From the NCBI GenBank assembly GCA_003640385.1, contig RCAB01000020.1:310001-374000 (forward strand): a stretch of 64,000 nucleotides of DNA. The letters run 5' to 3'. Position numbers and translations under genes: made by a program. This stretch comes from Setaria digitata. Lineage: Eukaryota; Nematoda; Chromadorea; Rhabditida; Setariidae. Each line of letters opens with the position of its first letter. The stretch's first letter is position 1. The notes under the pieces are model-generated. The model was not told the origin of the DNA. It saw nothing but the letters and a program-made list of their open reading frames with translations, and searched no databases. Below are positions 1 to 12,300 of this stretch, in pieces.

Positions 1-3000
1 GGATAATAAAAATGATTCAAAAAATTGTGTTGTAATTGTTCAGCTGATTGTATAAATAGTTCAGAGTACTTACTTTCAAATGAGTGCACTTTATTGTTCA
101 TCGTGCAGTTTCATCTGAGATTTTTACTTCTTCCATTTCAATTGATCTTATCACGATTGGCATTTCAGGAATCAAGCCGCTTGTCAAGAATTAAATGTAC
201 CTATTTAAACTAAATTCAGCTGATAGCATTTTCCACTTTTCTTTCATATCTCTTGTTTCTCATGTTCCATATCCTCCCAAAGTTCTGGTAGCAGCTTGAA
301 AGCTGAATAATTTTAACAACATAGTTAATTCAGCGTCAATTATACTAAAGTTTCAGCAAGGAGTCTAAGTGCTTTCCAGAAGACTGTGAAGAGCACAGGT
401 ATCACATGAAATGATGCCCAAAATGAGACATGATCCGACTAGCAAAATATGTCGCAAAACTGGATTATTGGGAATGGCTTCCCCTTAAATTTAATAAAAA
501 AAAAAAAAAATGAAAGGAATGCTGGGAACGGTATGCTTTGCTGTGACACATCATTGACACTTGTAGACTTATTCTGAAGCGATGGAACGATTTCAGCTGA
601 ACAATGAAATGACTACTTTATCTGCCCGCTAGTTATTCATTCGTCATGACAAACTAGTAATTATACTGTAGTTCATTGTGACATATTTGAAAGTAAGCTT
701 TGTAGGAGCACCGTTGTGATAATAAATATATGATAGTGTACGGAATAATAACTGTACAAATAGCATTTCAATGCACTTACTTTCTTCACTTCACCGTCTT
801 ATCACTCTTATCAGTCAGTAATAAATTTCACCAGTGAAGTTTAAATGTTTATCCAGTCCAGCATTCACATTCAGCTTCATCAAGTAATACCAATGTCCTT
901 TCTAAAAAACGACAATTCATTTGAAATTATTCTGTTTTCTGTTGTTTATCTCTGATTCAAAGCACTTAGATTGCAAGGAACGCATCGCAGAAATCAAAAG
1001 ATTCTTTACTAAACTCATCCACTTCAGAAGCATTAACTGTGATTGTCATCAGTGGTGATTCGCAATCAGCAATGTATTCAATTTTGTGACAGAAGTGGAG
1101 CTGACTCCATGAAAGGATTACCATTTCTTTCACAGTATTAAATTCTTTAGCAGCGGCATCTATTACTTAGCCCTTTTTTGTCCGGAGAATTTAAACGACT
1201 TTTCAGAACCACACTAGTTCATCCCTTCTTCTACTTCTTGTACTTTCTTTTTCCTAAGCTATGTCTTTTCTACACACTTTACGGGTGCACTGTGTTAATA
1301 AAATAATACATGCAACTGAAAATTAAATTAGGGGTAATCAGGTAATATAGGTACAGCAACTTGGTATGTATTTTTAAATTTCAGATTTTGCTCTAAAGCA
1401 ATTTCGTCCCTAATTTAAATAATCCAGATAACTAGCTAGGACAATGGTGTCCTAACAGATGCACTGTTCACTGGTCGAATTACTTGCTAGAGATGAGAGG
1501 AAAACTCATCGAAAAGTATGTGATGAAAGTGGATTCAGTGTAACTACACGTGTAAGTGCAGCGTAGTTAGATATTGCAACAACTTATATATTCCATATGT
1601 TCAGATTCACTCGTTAAATCAAGTGACAGTGATGAAGAAATCTCACGGAAGACACAAGTCAATACATGACACGTCAAAGCATATCGACAGCAAATGTAAG
1701 ATCCGCTTATTTACTTCCCTAGCAGTATTAGAAATTTGCAAACGAGGAAACTAAGTTGTGAACTACTTGCAAATGAAGTTGAAAACCTGATATGTGTTGT
1801 AAATGAATAAATATTACCACTTATTATCAATCAATCTCGTCCAAATAATGCGAATGGTACGGGAAATGAAATGTATTTGGTCTCAACGCAGCGCGTACGT
1901 CATGTCATCTCTTGCTTCCTCGGTGTCGGAAGGATGATTGTCCTTCGCGATAATTTACTCATCACTAATTGGTTCGATGGTTTTGTGACGAGAATGAAGG
2001 CATCGGCCTGTCCCTTTTTAGGCGACACCACCGCAGTATATTCCCTCCACAATATAATACGAATCGATATTTGTACGATTTTCGGTTTTGAGTAATACAA
2101 AAGACGAAAATTGACAGTTGCTTTGTTGAGCGATGCGTCCTTGCTTGATATGGTGCATCTTACCGTGATCTGATGAACAGGACTAAATTTAAAAGGTCCG
2201 GGCCAGATGAAATGTACTATTTGTCTGGCTTTTATTGAAGCTGAAAAGCTTCTAGAGATTGAGTGAAGGCTTCTCAGTCTCGACAAGAAGACAAAGCTAC
2301 GCAAAAGCGATACGTGCGTAGATGCACAGTTGCAGCCATCTACATCTATGTACAGTGTATAAGGACATTGAACTGAAGAGGACAGGTGTTTTGCAGGTGT
2401 CTTTCCTACTGGCATTCATAATTGCAGCATCAAAGAGACACAAGAAGGCTGATCGCGCACTCTCTGCCGGCTGTCAATACCGTGAACCTCACGTTGTCAA
2501 GTCTGAAATACCTCCACTGATGCCGCTCTTCCAAGGTAGCGCTTTACAAAATTTCACTAATTAATTTGCCGTTTGATCATAATCGTTAAGGTACTACTTA
2601 CGACTAGCGAGATGATGAGAGTGAATATCCTATTTAATTTTCCAAAAATTTTCCGTACTTTCCCGTGTCCTGAACGTCGAGACTGCAACAGTCATCGATT
2701 AACATCCCCTTCCAACGAATATCTGTCCTTGGTTGCTGTGGATATCATCGGTTATCTTTCTCATTTTCCGTAATTACTCATTCACTCTTTTCAATTCCGT
2801 TATTCTACAGCAGAACGTATCAGCTCACTAACACCCTGACTGCTTCATTAATGGCTTCTCTTCCACTAAACACTGAACAAAAGTGATCCACTACTTGTTC
2901 ATCCATTTCATCACTATCACCTCAGCCTTATCACTCACATCGATATCAGCATCCTCCTTTGATCTGATATTTTTTCTTCTCTTTTCTGCTCTGCACCCTC

Positions 3001-3946
3001 GCAGTACTGTTTTACGCGAGTACACATCACAAGTAGCGTACTGGGAGGGAGAATTCAGCTAGACGAATCCAGTAGTCGACCACTAAACTGTCAACTGTAC
3101 TAGGAAAGAGAAGCCCTCAACAATTGCTCCCAGCTGTTCGGCTTCAGAGGGCACTGTCAGTCTGATGCCTTAAGGAAACAAGAATCAGATGAGAGCCACT
3201 CTGCTTACACAGCCTTCACTCAGGTAGTTCCCCAGATGTACACCACTGTCCGGAACGATGAAGCACGGTTGGTAGTGCCGAGTAACGGCAGGAGGGCGAG
3301 GGGGAGTAGTGATTCGGGGAAGTCTTGCAAGTGCTACTGTCAAGGCGGAAAACGAATCAGCTACCCGTACGGCTGGACTTCCGCGGTGCAGGACAGCAGC
3401 GGTTCGTTCTTCTCTTCAGCTCACATGACATTTTCCGCTCCGCTGACACTACCTCACAGTGAAACACTCATTGCAGATGAGTCATCGCGTACAGAAGACC
3501 GTTCACCAGCAACGAAGTCGACTCACGGCGAACGTGTATCCTACCAAACTGCACACCCCGTTGCAGCGAGACACCTCGAGAACCAAACACTGGAGAGGAA
3601 GCCAAGTTTGCCTTCTTTCTGCACTTCCTATCCCTTGTACTGCGGTTGGTTGCAACTCGGACACTAACCTTTTCCAAGGCACTGTCCTATGATTATCCAA
3701 GCTTAGAGGAAATCTTGGAGGTCACTTAGGTCACTTACCATACCATTTACGACCTTCCCAGCTATACCCTTCTCTGCTTATATCACGCACTAGGCGAAAG
3801 ATACATGTCCGCCTAAACATACATTCTTTCATCAGTTATCTTTAATGTGCTTTTCAGTGGTGAGATAATGCATATTTTCAGGCGTTTCAACGCAGGTATT
3901 AAGTGCCCTTATTGGAAATTCAGGAAGTAACACATATAGTCGGATT
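1..3946. other. Non-coding region upstream of the NKIRAS-like gene
   Basis: I see no convincing gene here. The longest reading frames, at 1900-2415 on the minus strand and 3236-3667 on the plus strand, have no recognisable motif or exon structure. The stretch 3000-3700 is clearly richer in G+C than its surroundings and is open in several frames on both strands. That is expected of GC-rich DNA and does not by itself show coding. It could hold an untranslated leader or promoter for the GTPase gene that starts at 3947. A poly-A run lies near 497-511. Confidence 0.5.
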
Positions 3947-5649
3947 ATGGGTAAAGTTATGCGAGTCCTTGTAAGTTCTTCTCAACGTTTCAGCAATTCT
4001 CCACCAACTTTTGCAATGTTATGACTCCTCCAGCATCTCGTATCGTAATGGTAGTTATGAATTGCAACTATTTCTTTTGCACCTTTTCCTCAGTTTCCTA
4101 ACGAAAATGAGCAGCGCATCTGGGGTTGCGTGTTTGGAAGGTGGTTGAAACTGACAAGGAAAAGGATAAAGGTGTGAATAATGAGCAATAAATGATGCTT
4201 TGCTTGCAGGTGGCTGGATCAAAAAAAGTAGGAAAAACTGCATGCTTGGAACAGCTCGCTTGTCTCAACGACATCACTAATCAGGTTTTGCGTTTATAAT
4301 CTTTTAAAAAGTTCACTCATCCTGTTTTGAGTTACTTCCTTCCTCACTTTTCAGCAAAACTTGTGAAAAATAAGAGCTTGTCGATAAGGACAGTGCACTT
4401 TAACCATCATACACATGTTTGTTTTAGCCTTATGTTCCTACCATTGAAGACACATATCAAGTGCAGATGGATTATGGAGATCGCCCTAAAGAAATTATGG
4501 TTTTTCATGATACGGCTGGAATTAGTGCGAGTGGCCCAATTGAGCTCAAAAGATCCTACATTCAGGTTCATTCAGAACATTCTGTTTTCTAATTTCTGAT
4601 TACATGGATTTTGTTGCCGTAGGTCTGTCTTTTCTTTCATTAACCCAACTGATTTATTTGATAACCTTTAAGGCAACAGCACTTTCCTTAATGATTTCAT
4701 TAGGAAAAAAAACTGTTAAATCTTTGTCTCTCACAAAAAGTTGTAGTGCAGGTGGCGGATGCATTTCTGTTAATATATTCGGTTGTTGACCACGAAACGT
4801 TCAACAGAATGGATATGTTAAAAAAAACGATCGATAAACAGTTTGGAAAAGATAAGAAAGAGGTCACTTTTTTCTTAGAACCATATAATCTCAAAAAACA
4901 ATTTCTGTTTCGGCATCTTCTAAGAAGCCAAAAATTTTTCCTTATTCTTCCATTGCTGATGGAATATTTGTTAACATTTCTAGGTGCCAATAGTTGTTTT
5001 GGGAAATATGACTGATCTTCCAGGTAGAAAGGTCGACAGTGAATTTGCACAGAGCTGGGCTTCCAAAGAAAGAGGTTTTTGCATATATTTCCCTACCATA
5101 ACTTCTTTCACTATATAAGCCTTTTTTTTTAAAGTGTGGTTATATATATAAAAAGAGATTTTCACTCCCTTTCTGTTAAAAGGCGCTTAAAATGTGTGTA
5201 TTTTTTGAGTTGCGTTTTCTTTTCAGTAAAATTATATGAAGTAACCGCCAAGAACCGTAGCACATTAGTGGATCTGGTGATATATTTAGGTAGCAGGCAC
5301 TTCCATTCACAGCGTAAGTTCTCTGTTGAAAGAAATTTTTTTTGTTATATTATTAATTTAAGCCTGGAAAGGAATACTGCATTTATACTGTAGAGGGGGA
5401 ATATATCATCTTTTCAGATTTCAACAGTGTTAGAAAACCCTCGATAAAATGTGCTTCTCAACACAATGCCTTTCTTAATGACGAAAAAGAACTTTTAATT
5501 TGGTTTTACATAATCATTTGATTAAAAAGCCTAAATTCTTATACATTAACTAAATGGAATTATGTTCATTTATAGGCGAATCAAAATTTTCTCTGTCTAA
5601 GAAACTGAAAGCTGAAAAAGCTAATGCTGCTATAATGATGGATTTATGA
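3947..5649 (+). CDS. kappaB-Ras (NKIRAS)-like small GTPase, 7 exons
   Basis: Exons 3947-3970, 4210-4284, 4428-4565, 4752-4862, 4984-5074, 5227-5313 and 5576-5649 join in phase to 199 codons. The product is a Ras-fold protein. The P-loop reads GSKKVGKT at about residues 11-18, then come HDTAG (switch II), LLIYSVVD, and [12 protein letters not shown] followed by [10 protein letters not shown]. The region around KKEV and the overall length match the NKIRAS family, whose vertebrate members bind the PEST region of I-kappa-B and restrain NF-kappa-B. The protein ends MMDL with no CAAX cysteine, so membrane prenylation is unlikely. The guanine-specificity motif is NMTD instead of NKxD. Positions equivalent to Ras 12 and 13 are Lys-Lys, and residue 61 is Ile. 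The exon 4 donor (GTCACT) is weak, but phase and homology support it. The start is the only ATG ahead of the first beta strand. Function in NF-kappa-B control is inferred from the family. Confidence 0.88.
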
Positions 5650-7255
5650 AATTATTATTGTCGTTTTCTCTGTTAATGCTAATTTGCCAGCGGAATTCGC
5701 AGATGCTGTTTTTTACTGGAATCATATTTTAAAATATTTTCACGAACTCCACGTTCTCGAATATTTGTAGTTGGTGACTTACAACCCTTTTTTGTCTGCA
5801 TTAAAAGGTAACTTTATTTCACTTTATTCATTCGTTTAATCTTTCCTAGAGAATTTAAAGTAGAAATTTTTGATAAAGACCACAGAAACTAATAGAAACA
5901 AAGAGATCACATGAAATTAAGAAACAATTAAGCATATCACCAGAAATTAATGATATTATTTATAGGATGATACTTCTGCAGATCGGTCTGTCGCATCTCC
6001 TTACCTGTGAATTGATTATGAATTATGTCCATAAGAAAAAGCATGATTTATGTCTCTCTTTGATTTTTACCATTTCTTAATTAAATTTATTGTTGTACAG
6101 TTGTTTCTTGATGAACAAAAAGTGGTCATAAGTTTATCATTTCTTGCTTGCCATTTTATTTAACATGATGACTGAGTTTTGCTTAATTTCTATCATTTAT
6201 AGAAACAGGCCAAAGAACTCAAACATTATAAAAGAATTTACATTCTTTTTAAACCAGACATAGTTTTATGACCCGCTGTCTGCTTTGACAAGACTCATTG
6301 TGCACTATTTTTAAAGGAAAAGGTGCAAAAATTGAAATACAGAATGCGTAAATTAGGACAGGAAGAGGCAACTGGAATCCTCACAGTATCTAAGGTTAAA
6401 AAAAGTTGAATAGTAAATCATTTAAATTGCAAGAGAACAATGAGTACGCGGAAGATTATAAATGTCGTTCAATAATTGACTTATGCTTATTGAAGTAAAT
6501 TTTGTTCTGTTCTGTACGTTATATCCCAATTTTCATAAATTATTTTAACATACACTTGTAATGAAGCAGAACTATATGTGGAAACATTCGAGGTTAAAGT
6601 TGTAGTTAGCTGAAAGTAGTTAGAGATGCAAATCAAGCAGTTCAAATTCAATGAAGAAATTTAAAATAATTTGTGGGGCAAGTTTGGAACAGAACAACGA
6701 GTGAATGATAGGCTATAAATACCGCCGTTGGGACCTGTGAATCATTGGCGTTTATTGGCATCGTACATGACGGTCATCATGAAATATATTCTTCTAAACT
6801 TCCTGAATTCTGTCTTTATTGATTGCAGACAGATTTTTAAAGATTTGGAGGAGGTCACGTTTTTTCCTTCATTTTTTGCGGAATAAACAATGTGACACTA
6901 GTCTAACAGAAGTCATTTATAACAACAATAAATTCCAACTTAAATATTCCAAAACGAGAGCTCTCAGTTTAAACACCTCTGAAACAAGTAGTAGTTCTCA
7001 CCCAGTTTGAATTTAGTATATTAAGAGTCCAGCCTGATCTGAGTGTACTATAGTGAGAAAGAACTGCAGTTTTCAAGGTGGTATGGTTATCAGCAGACTG
7101 AAATATAGTGCAGTTGCTGTGAACAGTTGAAGTTACACGGTAACACATCTGTCCATTTTCTGGATTATCCCATAAAATGGGAGAGACTGGATGTAGAGTA
7201 CCGTGCAACGAAGTCGTAAAGTAAAATGTGAAAGTTGCAGAATAAAAAGGAACTT
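5650..7255. other. Intergenic, AT-rich
   Basis: No gene is visible. The sequence is AT-rich with many stops in all frames. A short open frame at 6819-7010 on the plus strand has an acceptor-like TTGCAG just before it but no recognisable protein. Confidence 0.5.
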
Positions 7256-7618
7256 ATGCGTATGAGTCATGCCTACGGATCGCTGAGGATCACAAGTCGG
7301 AGGAAATACGTAACATTGCAAAACAAAACTTCACGGCCCACTACAGCAAAAACTTTGTCGAGCGCCATTACACGTAGTTCGAGTAACGAACTAGAGCCCT
7401 TAAATAATGAAACCGACAGCCCAAATGGCACTAGGACTAGGTATCACACCAGCAGCTTCATTCCTAGCAGTTATTCTGATCCTATCAGCTCCGCCAGTAA
7501 AACTTTAGCGAGCCTTTTCACGAGTTCAGGCACTTCTACAGCATCTTCATACCAAACTGAACTTGACATCACTAAAGCGATGAATTACACTCCTACTGGT
7601 TTGTTTTTAAATTTATGA
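7256..7618 (+). CDS. Doubtful Ser/Thr-rich hypothetical exon
   Basis: An open frame runs from ATG 7256 to TGA 7618, with an acceptor-like TTGCAG just upstream at about 7235-7240. The predicted peptide is rich in Ser and Thr with a basic N-terminal third (ITSRRKYVTLQ) and no domain I recognise. A possible donor (CTACTG|GTTTGT) lies near 7603. A second open stretch at 7809-8023 (VYQLFNANGSKRAIIEIP) could belong to the same gene, but the phases do not join with the splice sites I can see. It may be a small nematode gene, an untranslated exon or chance. Transcript data would decide. Confidence 0.25.
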   Translation: MRMSHAYGSLRITSRRKYVTLQNKTSRPTTAKTLSSAITRSSSNELEPLNNETDSPNGTRTRYHTSSFIPSSYSDPISSASKTLASLFTSSGTSTASSYQTELDITKAMNYTPTGLFLNL

Positions 7619-8023
7619 AATTTATAGCTAAACCGCATTATCCATCTGGACCCATGATAGTAAAAGACCATAAAATATTAAGAATGCCTAATCTCAAGAT
7701 GCATGAAAGCAGAAGGGCGAACAGAATGAATTTTAGGACATCTATATTTGTCATCTGATTTCCTACCTCTAAAATCGAAAAAAGCCAGTTTTGAGTAATC
7801 CGATAGCGTGTATCAGTTGTTCAATGCAAACGGAAGTAAACGAGCTATTATAGAGATTCCAAGAGAAAAGAACACAAAGAGCACTGTTCTCGTAAGGAAA
7901 GTAACCGAAAATTTGGAAAACACTGAACAAACAACTAAAGTTAACGCCATACACTTATATAATTTAAACTTAATACCGAATTCTACTTTTCCATCTTTCA
8001 CAGCAAGTTTTGCTTGTAGTTAG

Positions 8024-9386
8024 CCGGATTTTCTTCCACCCTCATAACCGCAACTTAGCTATCAACCGTTTTTCATCCTATGTTTATGCATTTCAGTGAA
8101 ATGTTTTTGATTTCTGAAATAAATGACGAGACATATTAGCAGCTACTATTTCAGATCGTACATTACTCTGGGTCATATTGACCAGTGTAGTACTTGTCAT
8201 GGCTGCTCAAATTGTTTTCTTCTTTCTTACTTGCGGTAATTACATCTTTCGACAAAAAGAAGATTAAAAGAGTTTCGATTTAAAGCTATTTGAGCTCAAA
8301 TTTTTCATTTCATCAGTTTGAAAAGTAAAAAACAAAGGGAGCCTTTGTCAGAGGTTGCCTAAATCTTCACTGCTAGATGTTTCTCAAATATAATTAAGTT
8401 TCACACCACTTCCTTTCCTGTAAATACCGCGTAAGTTCCCTGCTGCTTATCAGAAGTCAGGTTAATTTTGAGACTTAAAAAAACCGAATCCTCATCGTAC
8501 AAGACTGACTAATTATTTTAAGAAGGAAATTTCTTTGCGATGACAAAGTGCGAACTCAGGACCTTACCGAATAGGTTGAAGTTCATTAAGTTATGATTGT
8601 AAGCTCGCGCCAAACTATTTTATCAGTTCATGTTAAATAAATTTTTTATTTTAAAAGCTCAAATAAAAATTTTAACAATAAACACAAGAAACATTTAATC
8701 TGAGAATGCTATTGAAAACTGAATGAACAATGGAAATGCCTATGGGCCAGCGACAAGCACAAGTATGAGCTATAAATTATGTCACTTTTATCATTGCTAC
8801 TTTATTTGCAAACCATGGATGACAAACTGGGCTCTGATATAGTAGAAAATTAAGATGACCAAAGTAATAACAGCACTTCACCTCTTACACTGCATCTTCG
8901 GAAAAGAGCAGAACAAAACGAAAGCCGGTCTTAGCAACAAATAGTTTAATTTCTCCTTTTTAGTACTTGAAATAATAAATTTACTTTCGTCTTTTATTCC
9001 TGAAAGACGGAATAGGAGTCAGCGAGAAGGGCAAATTTACTGAGCAGGAGCAGGATTCAAATATGTATTATATATTGGGCAGTCCGTGAAAACGAAATGA
9101 GAGTGAATTATTTCATTCATCCCACAAGTAAGATTTTAGCTCAAGCGTTTTTTGCTGCCGAATATGGAGTTCTTTAGGCGTTGACCCAATCCACCACGTT
9201 TATCGACCGCTGCTGAAATTCAAAAAGTATTCAGGAAGATTGTATGGAATTGGTAAAATAATAAAGACATTTTTTATTAGTGGAGATGATTTAGTGCTAC
9301 GTAGCAGTTCTTAATAAATATTAAACCTAAAACATGTAGAGATAACTTTGAGATAAAGCGCTCAAAGCAACATTGTACTGAATGGA
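8024..9386. other. Intergenic, AT-rich
   Basis: I see no gene or RNA. This lies between the doubtful plus-strand ORF and the 3' end of the minus-strand gene B, so it probably includes the gene B 3' UTR. Confidence 0.5.
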
Positions 9387-12300
9387 TCAGTTTAATTTAC
9401 CGTAGGATGCAGTGGCATTCACGTTTTGCACAACGTGCTTTTTCCATGGATAATGACTCAAGCTACTACTTTTCATTAAAGGAATTGGTCCAGTTGGCAT
9501 TATTTCACTAGCAACCTGAAATATTTACATTCTCATCATTTGATCAATTATAAAAATAATGGAAGGTTGCTGTCTCGCGTATTTTTTACTGTTCGTGTCC
9601 TTATCATGAGATAGTATCACCTTATTGAGTGACACTAATGAGGCTGCGCTAATAGGTGGCTTCGACGCACTGATTTTCCGTAGAAATTGACCAATTCGAT
9701 TGCTGCCTGGTTTATTTGTGGTAACTATTGGTTTACTGATTGGTCGTTTGCGATGGCTGTCGATCGACATATTGTCAAGTTCGCTGCCATGTGAAAAGCG
9801 CTTCTCATCAACCTAATATAACGCAACACAGTTATTGGTAATAATCAAATATGAAGGCAAAGTGAGCAAAATTGAATTCTGATAGTGTATTTCTTATCAA
9901 ATTATGTCGTAACTTACTTGAATATTATCATAGAAGCCATCATCTTCCTCATCCACACTAGCTGTCCGAGAAGACATTGATTGCTTTCTAAGAACTGGCC
10001 CACGATTACCAGGTAAATTTGGCATTAATGAATGATTGTTTGGTGAAGCATACGACGATGGAGCACCTAAAGAGGAAGCGGACGAGTAGTAGCCACCTGT
10101 CTGAGAAGAATTTGCGGAGCCTGAAGCTTGCTTCAATTGAGGATAAAATATAAGCAAAATATTTAAAAGAAAAAATAAGAAATCTAACTGATGCAAAATA
10201 ATGATACCTGGTGGACGAGGTGGAGGATGGGTCACAGGAAATGCTGGAACAAGCTCGGCCTGTGCTATTGCAGATGCCAAAGGAAGGCGTCGTTTCGGCT
10301 GAAACGCTGTATTTGCCGTTAAAGAGGACTGCTTCATCGATGGTTTGACGTAGACCGGAGATAGCTGAAATCATCGATTAGTTTGTTGTTGATTCCCAAA
10401 GTATTACAGTGCTAATTTCTAATTTTCCCCACTCTTCACCTCTTTTCGAAGAGCGGCAAAGTCACTGATTTCATAATAATTATCGTCATCCTTGAGGTTT
10501 GAAGCTGGCTGAACATTATCGCTGTTGCCATTGCAAATACTACGGCGCCACACTGGTGCATCTGAATACAACACTGAAATTCTGTCAGAGGGTCGAAAAG
10601 CAAAAAGGCAAATGAACTGAGAAAAGACACTGCAGCCAGACTATACCGCTTAAAAGGAGCAAAGAAATGGAAGCATAAATCGAAAACAGATATTTTGGAA
10701 AATAGAAACTGAAAAATGAAGCAAACAAAGATAAAAACGCATTCCGAAGAAGTGTCCTCCATCACGTTAAGGTTTATTTTGGGAAAATTTATGCATCCTA
10801 GAATGAAATTAAATCGAGTAACGAGTGGTAGCGGATATCAAGCTATAAAGCAAGTCTATTCAATTCAGACAGCGCGATGCCACATATTCTCTAATTGTAC
10901 CAATGGCGCTAAGATTAACCAATTCCGGTACCTTTTCCATTCACTGATCTCGAAAGATATTCATATGCCAAAGCTTAAAAAGATGCTACTCGTTTGTGGT
11001 ATCACGCCGCTCTTCAACACTTTTATTACCTACCAGGCATTAGATCCGAAGAGGTTGGGCTCAATACGTCAGTCAGTCTGAAATATGAGTGAGGTAACAC
11101 GCACTGAGTACGTTTTCACTGAACATTATAACGGCTGTAACGCCCAGAAAATGAAAATATGTTTTCACGCTATTAAATACCGTTCCATAATGTCTATATC
11201 ACTCTAAATCATCATATGGCTAGCTTTTGATACCTCAACTCAGGATCGATTAATGCTTGCAAAAGCTGGACGACATCAAGTAACGGAATAATCATTATTA
11301 CGTTATATAGGAAGGACTATGAGAAGAAGAGGGCCATCTAAGTATTCAAATTAAGTTTTTACGCTGCTTATTCTCGAATATGGACTGCATTGCTTCTACT
11401 TTACTTGGATTAAGCTTTTCTTGATTGATTGTTTCGAACGGAGAGAAGATCAAACTGTTCTTTCTTGCCTTTTCTGAAAATTTTCAGAGCCGTTTAATTT
11501 CACTTTAGTGTAGCACTATGCAGGATAAGGCTAGACGGAGTGAAATACTTACGCGCACATTTGCGGCCTTTAGGTAGCTCATTTGGCGCTGTCACATCAC
11601 TGATGACACTCTCCAACATACTTGCCATTTCATTGAAGGAAGCTTTTAATTTCTGAGGATGGTACTTGGCGCCTTCTAATCTGTAATCGGGAAGCTTGAA
11701 ATTGAAAGAAAGCTGAATCCTTCTTTAGCTATTTCAGCAATCCTTCAAGAACATACTTCGTCCTAACAGATTGCTGGACACTAGACTGTTCAACATTCTG
11801 AGTACTGACTGCCTTCTCGTCCTTACCACCATGACGCACGAAAAACTCGTTTCCGGTGGGAAAGGAACGTCGTTTGTGAACCACTAGAGTCTGAAATGCT
11901 TCCTAATTAGGGAAACAGATGAAAACCCTGCTTCACCTGATATCCTAAAATATTTCCATGATTCAGTTGCAAGAATAATGAAACGACCAGATGTTTGTCA
12001 TATTTCACTTGACAATAAATTCATGTTTTAATACCAACCAGGATAGAGTCCACGATAAGACTAACAGATTCAGTATCACTATCTTATAATATGTTAACAA
12101 CCTGATCAGTGTTCAACTCCAATTCCGCAACTAATGCATCGATAGCTACTATAGGATCTGCACTATGAAGAGGCTGAGGTCGAACACCGGATGAATCAGG
12201 TAAACTTGTCACCGAACCACGCATCGCGACGATATTTGGTGGTTGCAGTGGTGTAAATGCACCTGTTTTCCGGGCAGAATGATGAATTTCCTCCGATCGA

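Noticed and set aside
1900..2415. Minus-strand 171-codon open frame
   Set aside because: No motif, no exon context and composition like the surrounding non-coding DNA. Long frames arise by chance at this density.
3236..3667. Plus-strand 143-codon frame and overlapping minus frames
   Set aside because: The region is open in several frames at once because it is GC-richer. No frame has a recognisable protein.
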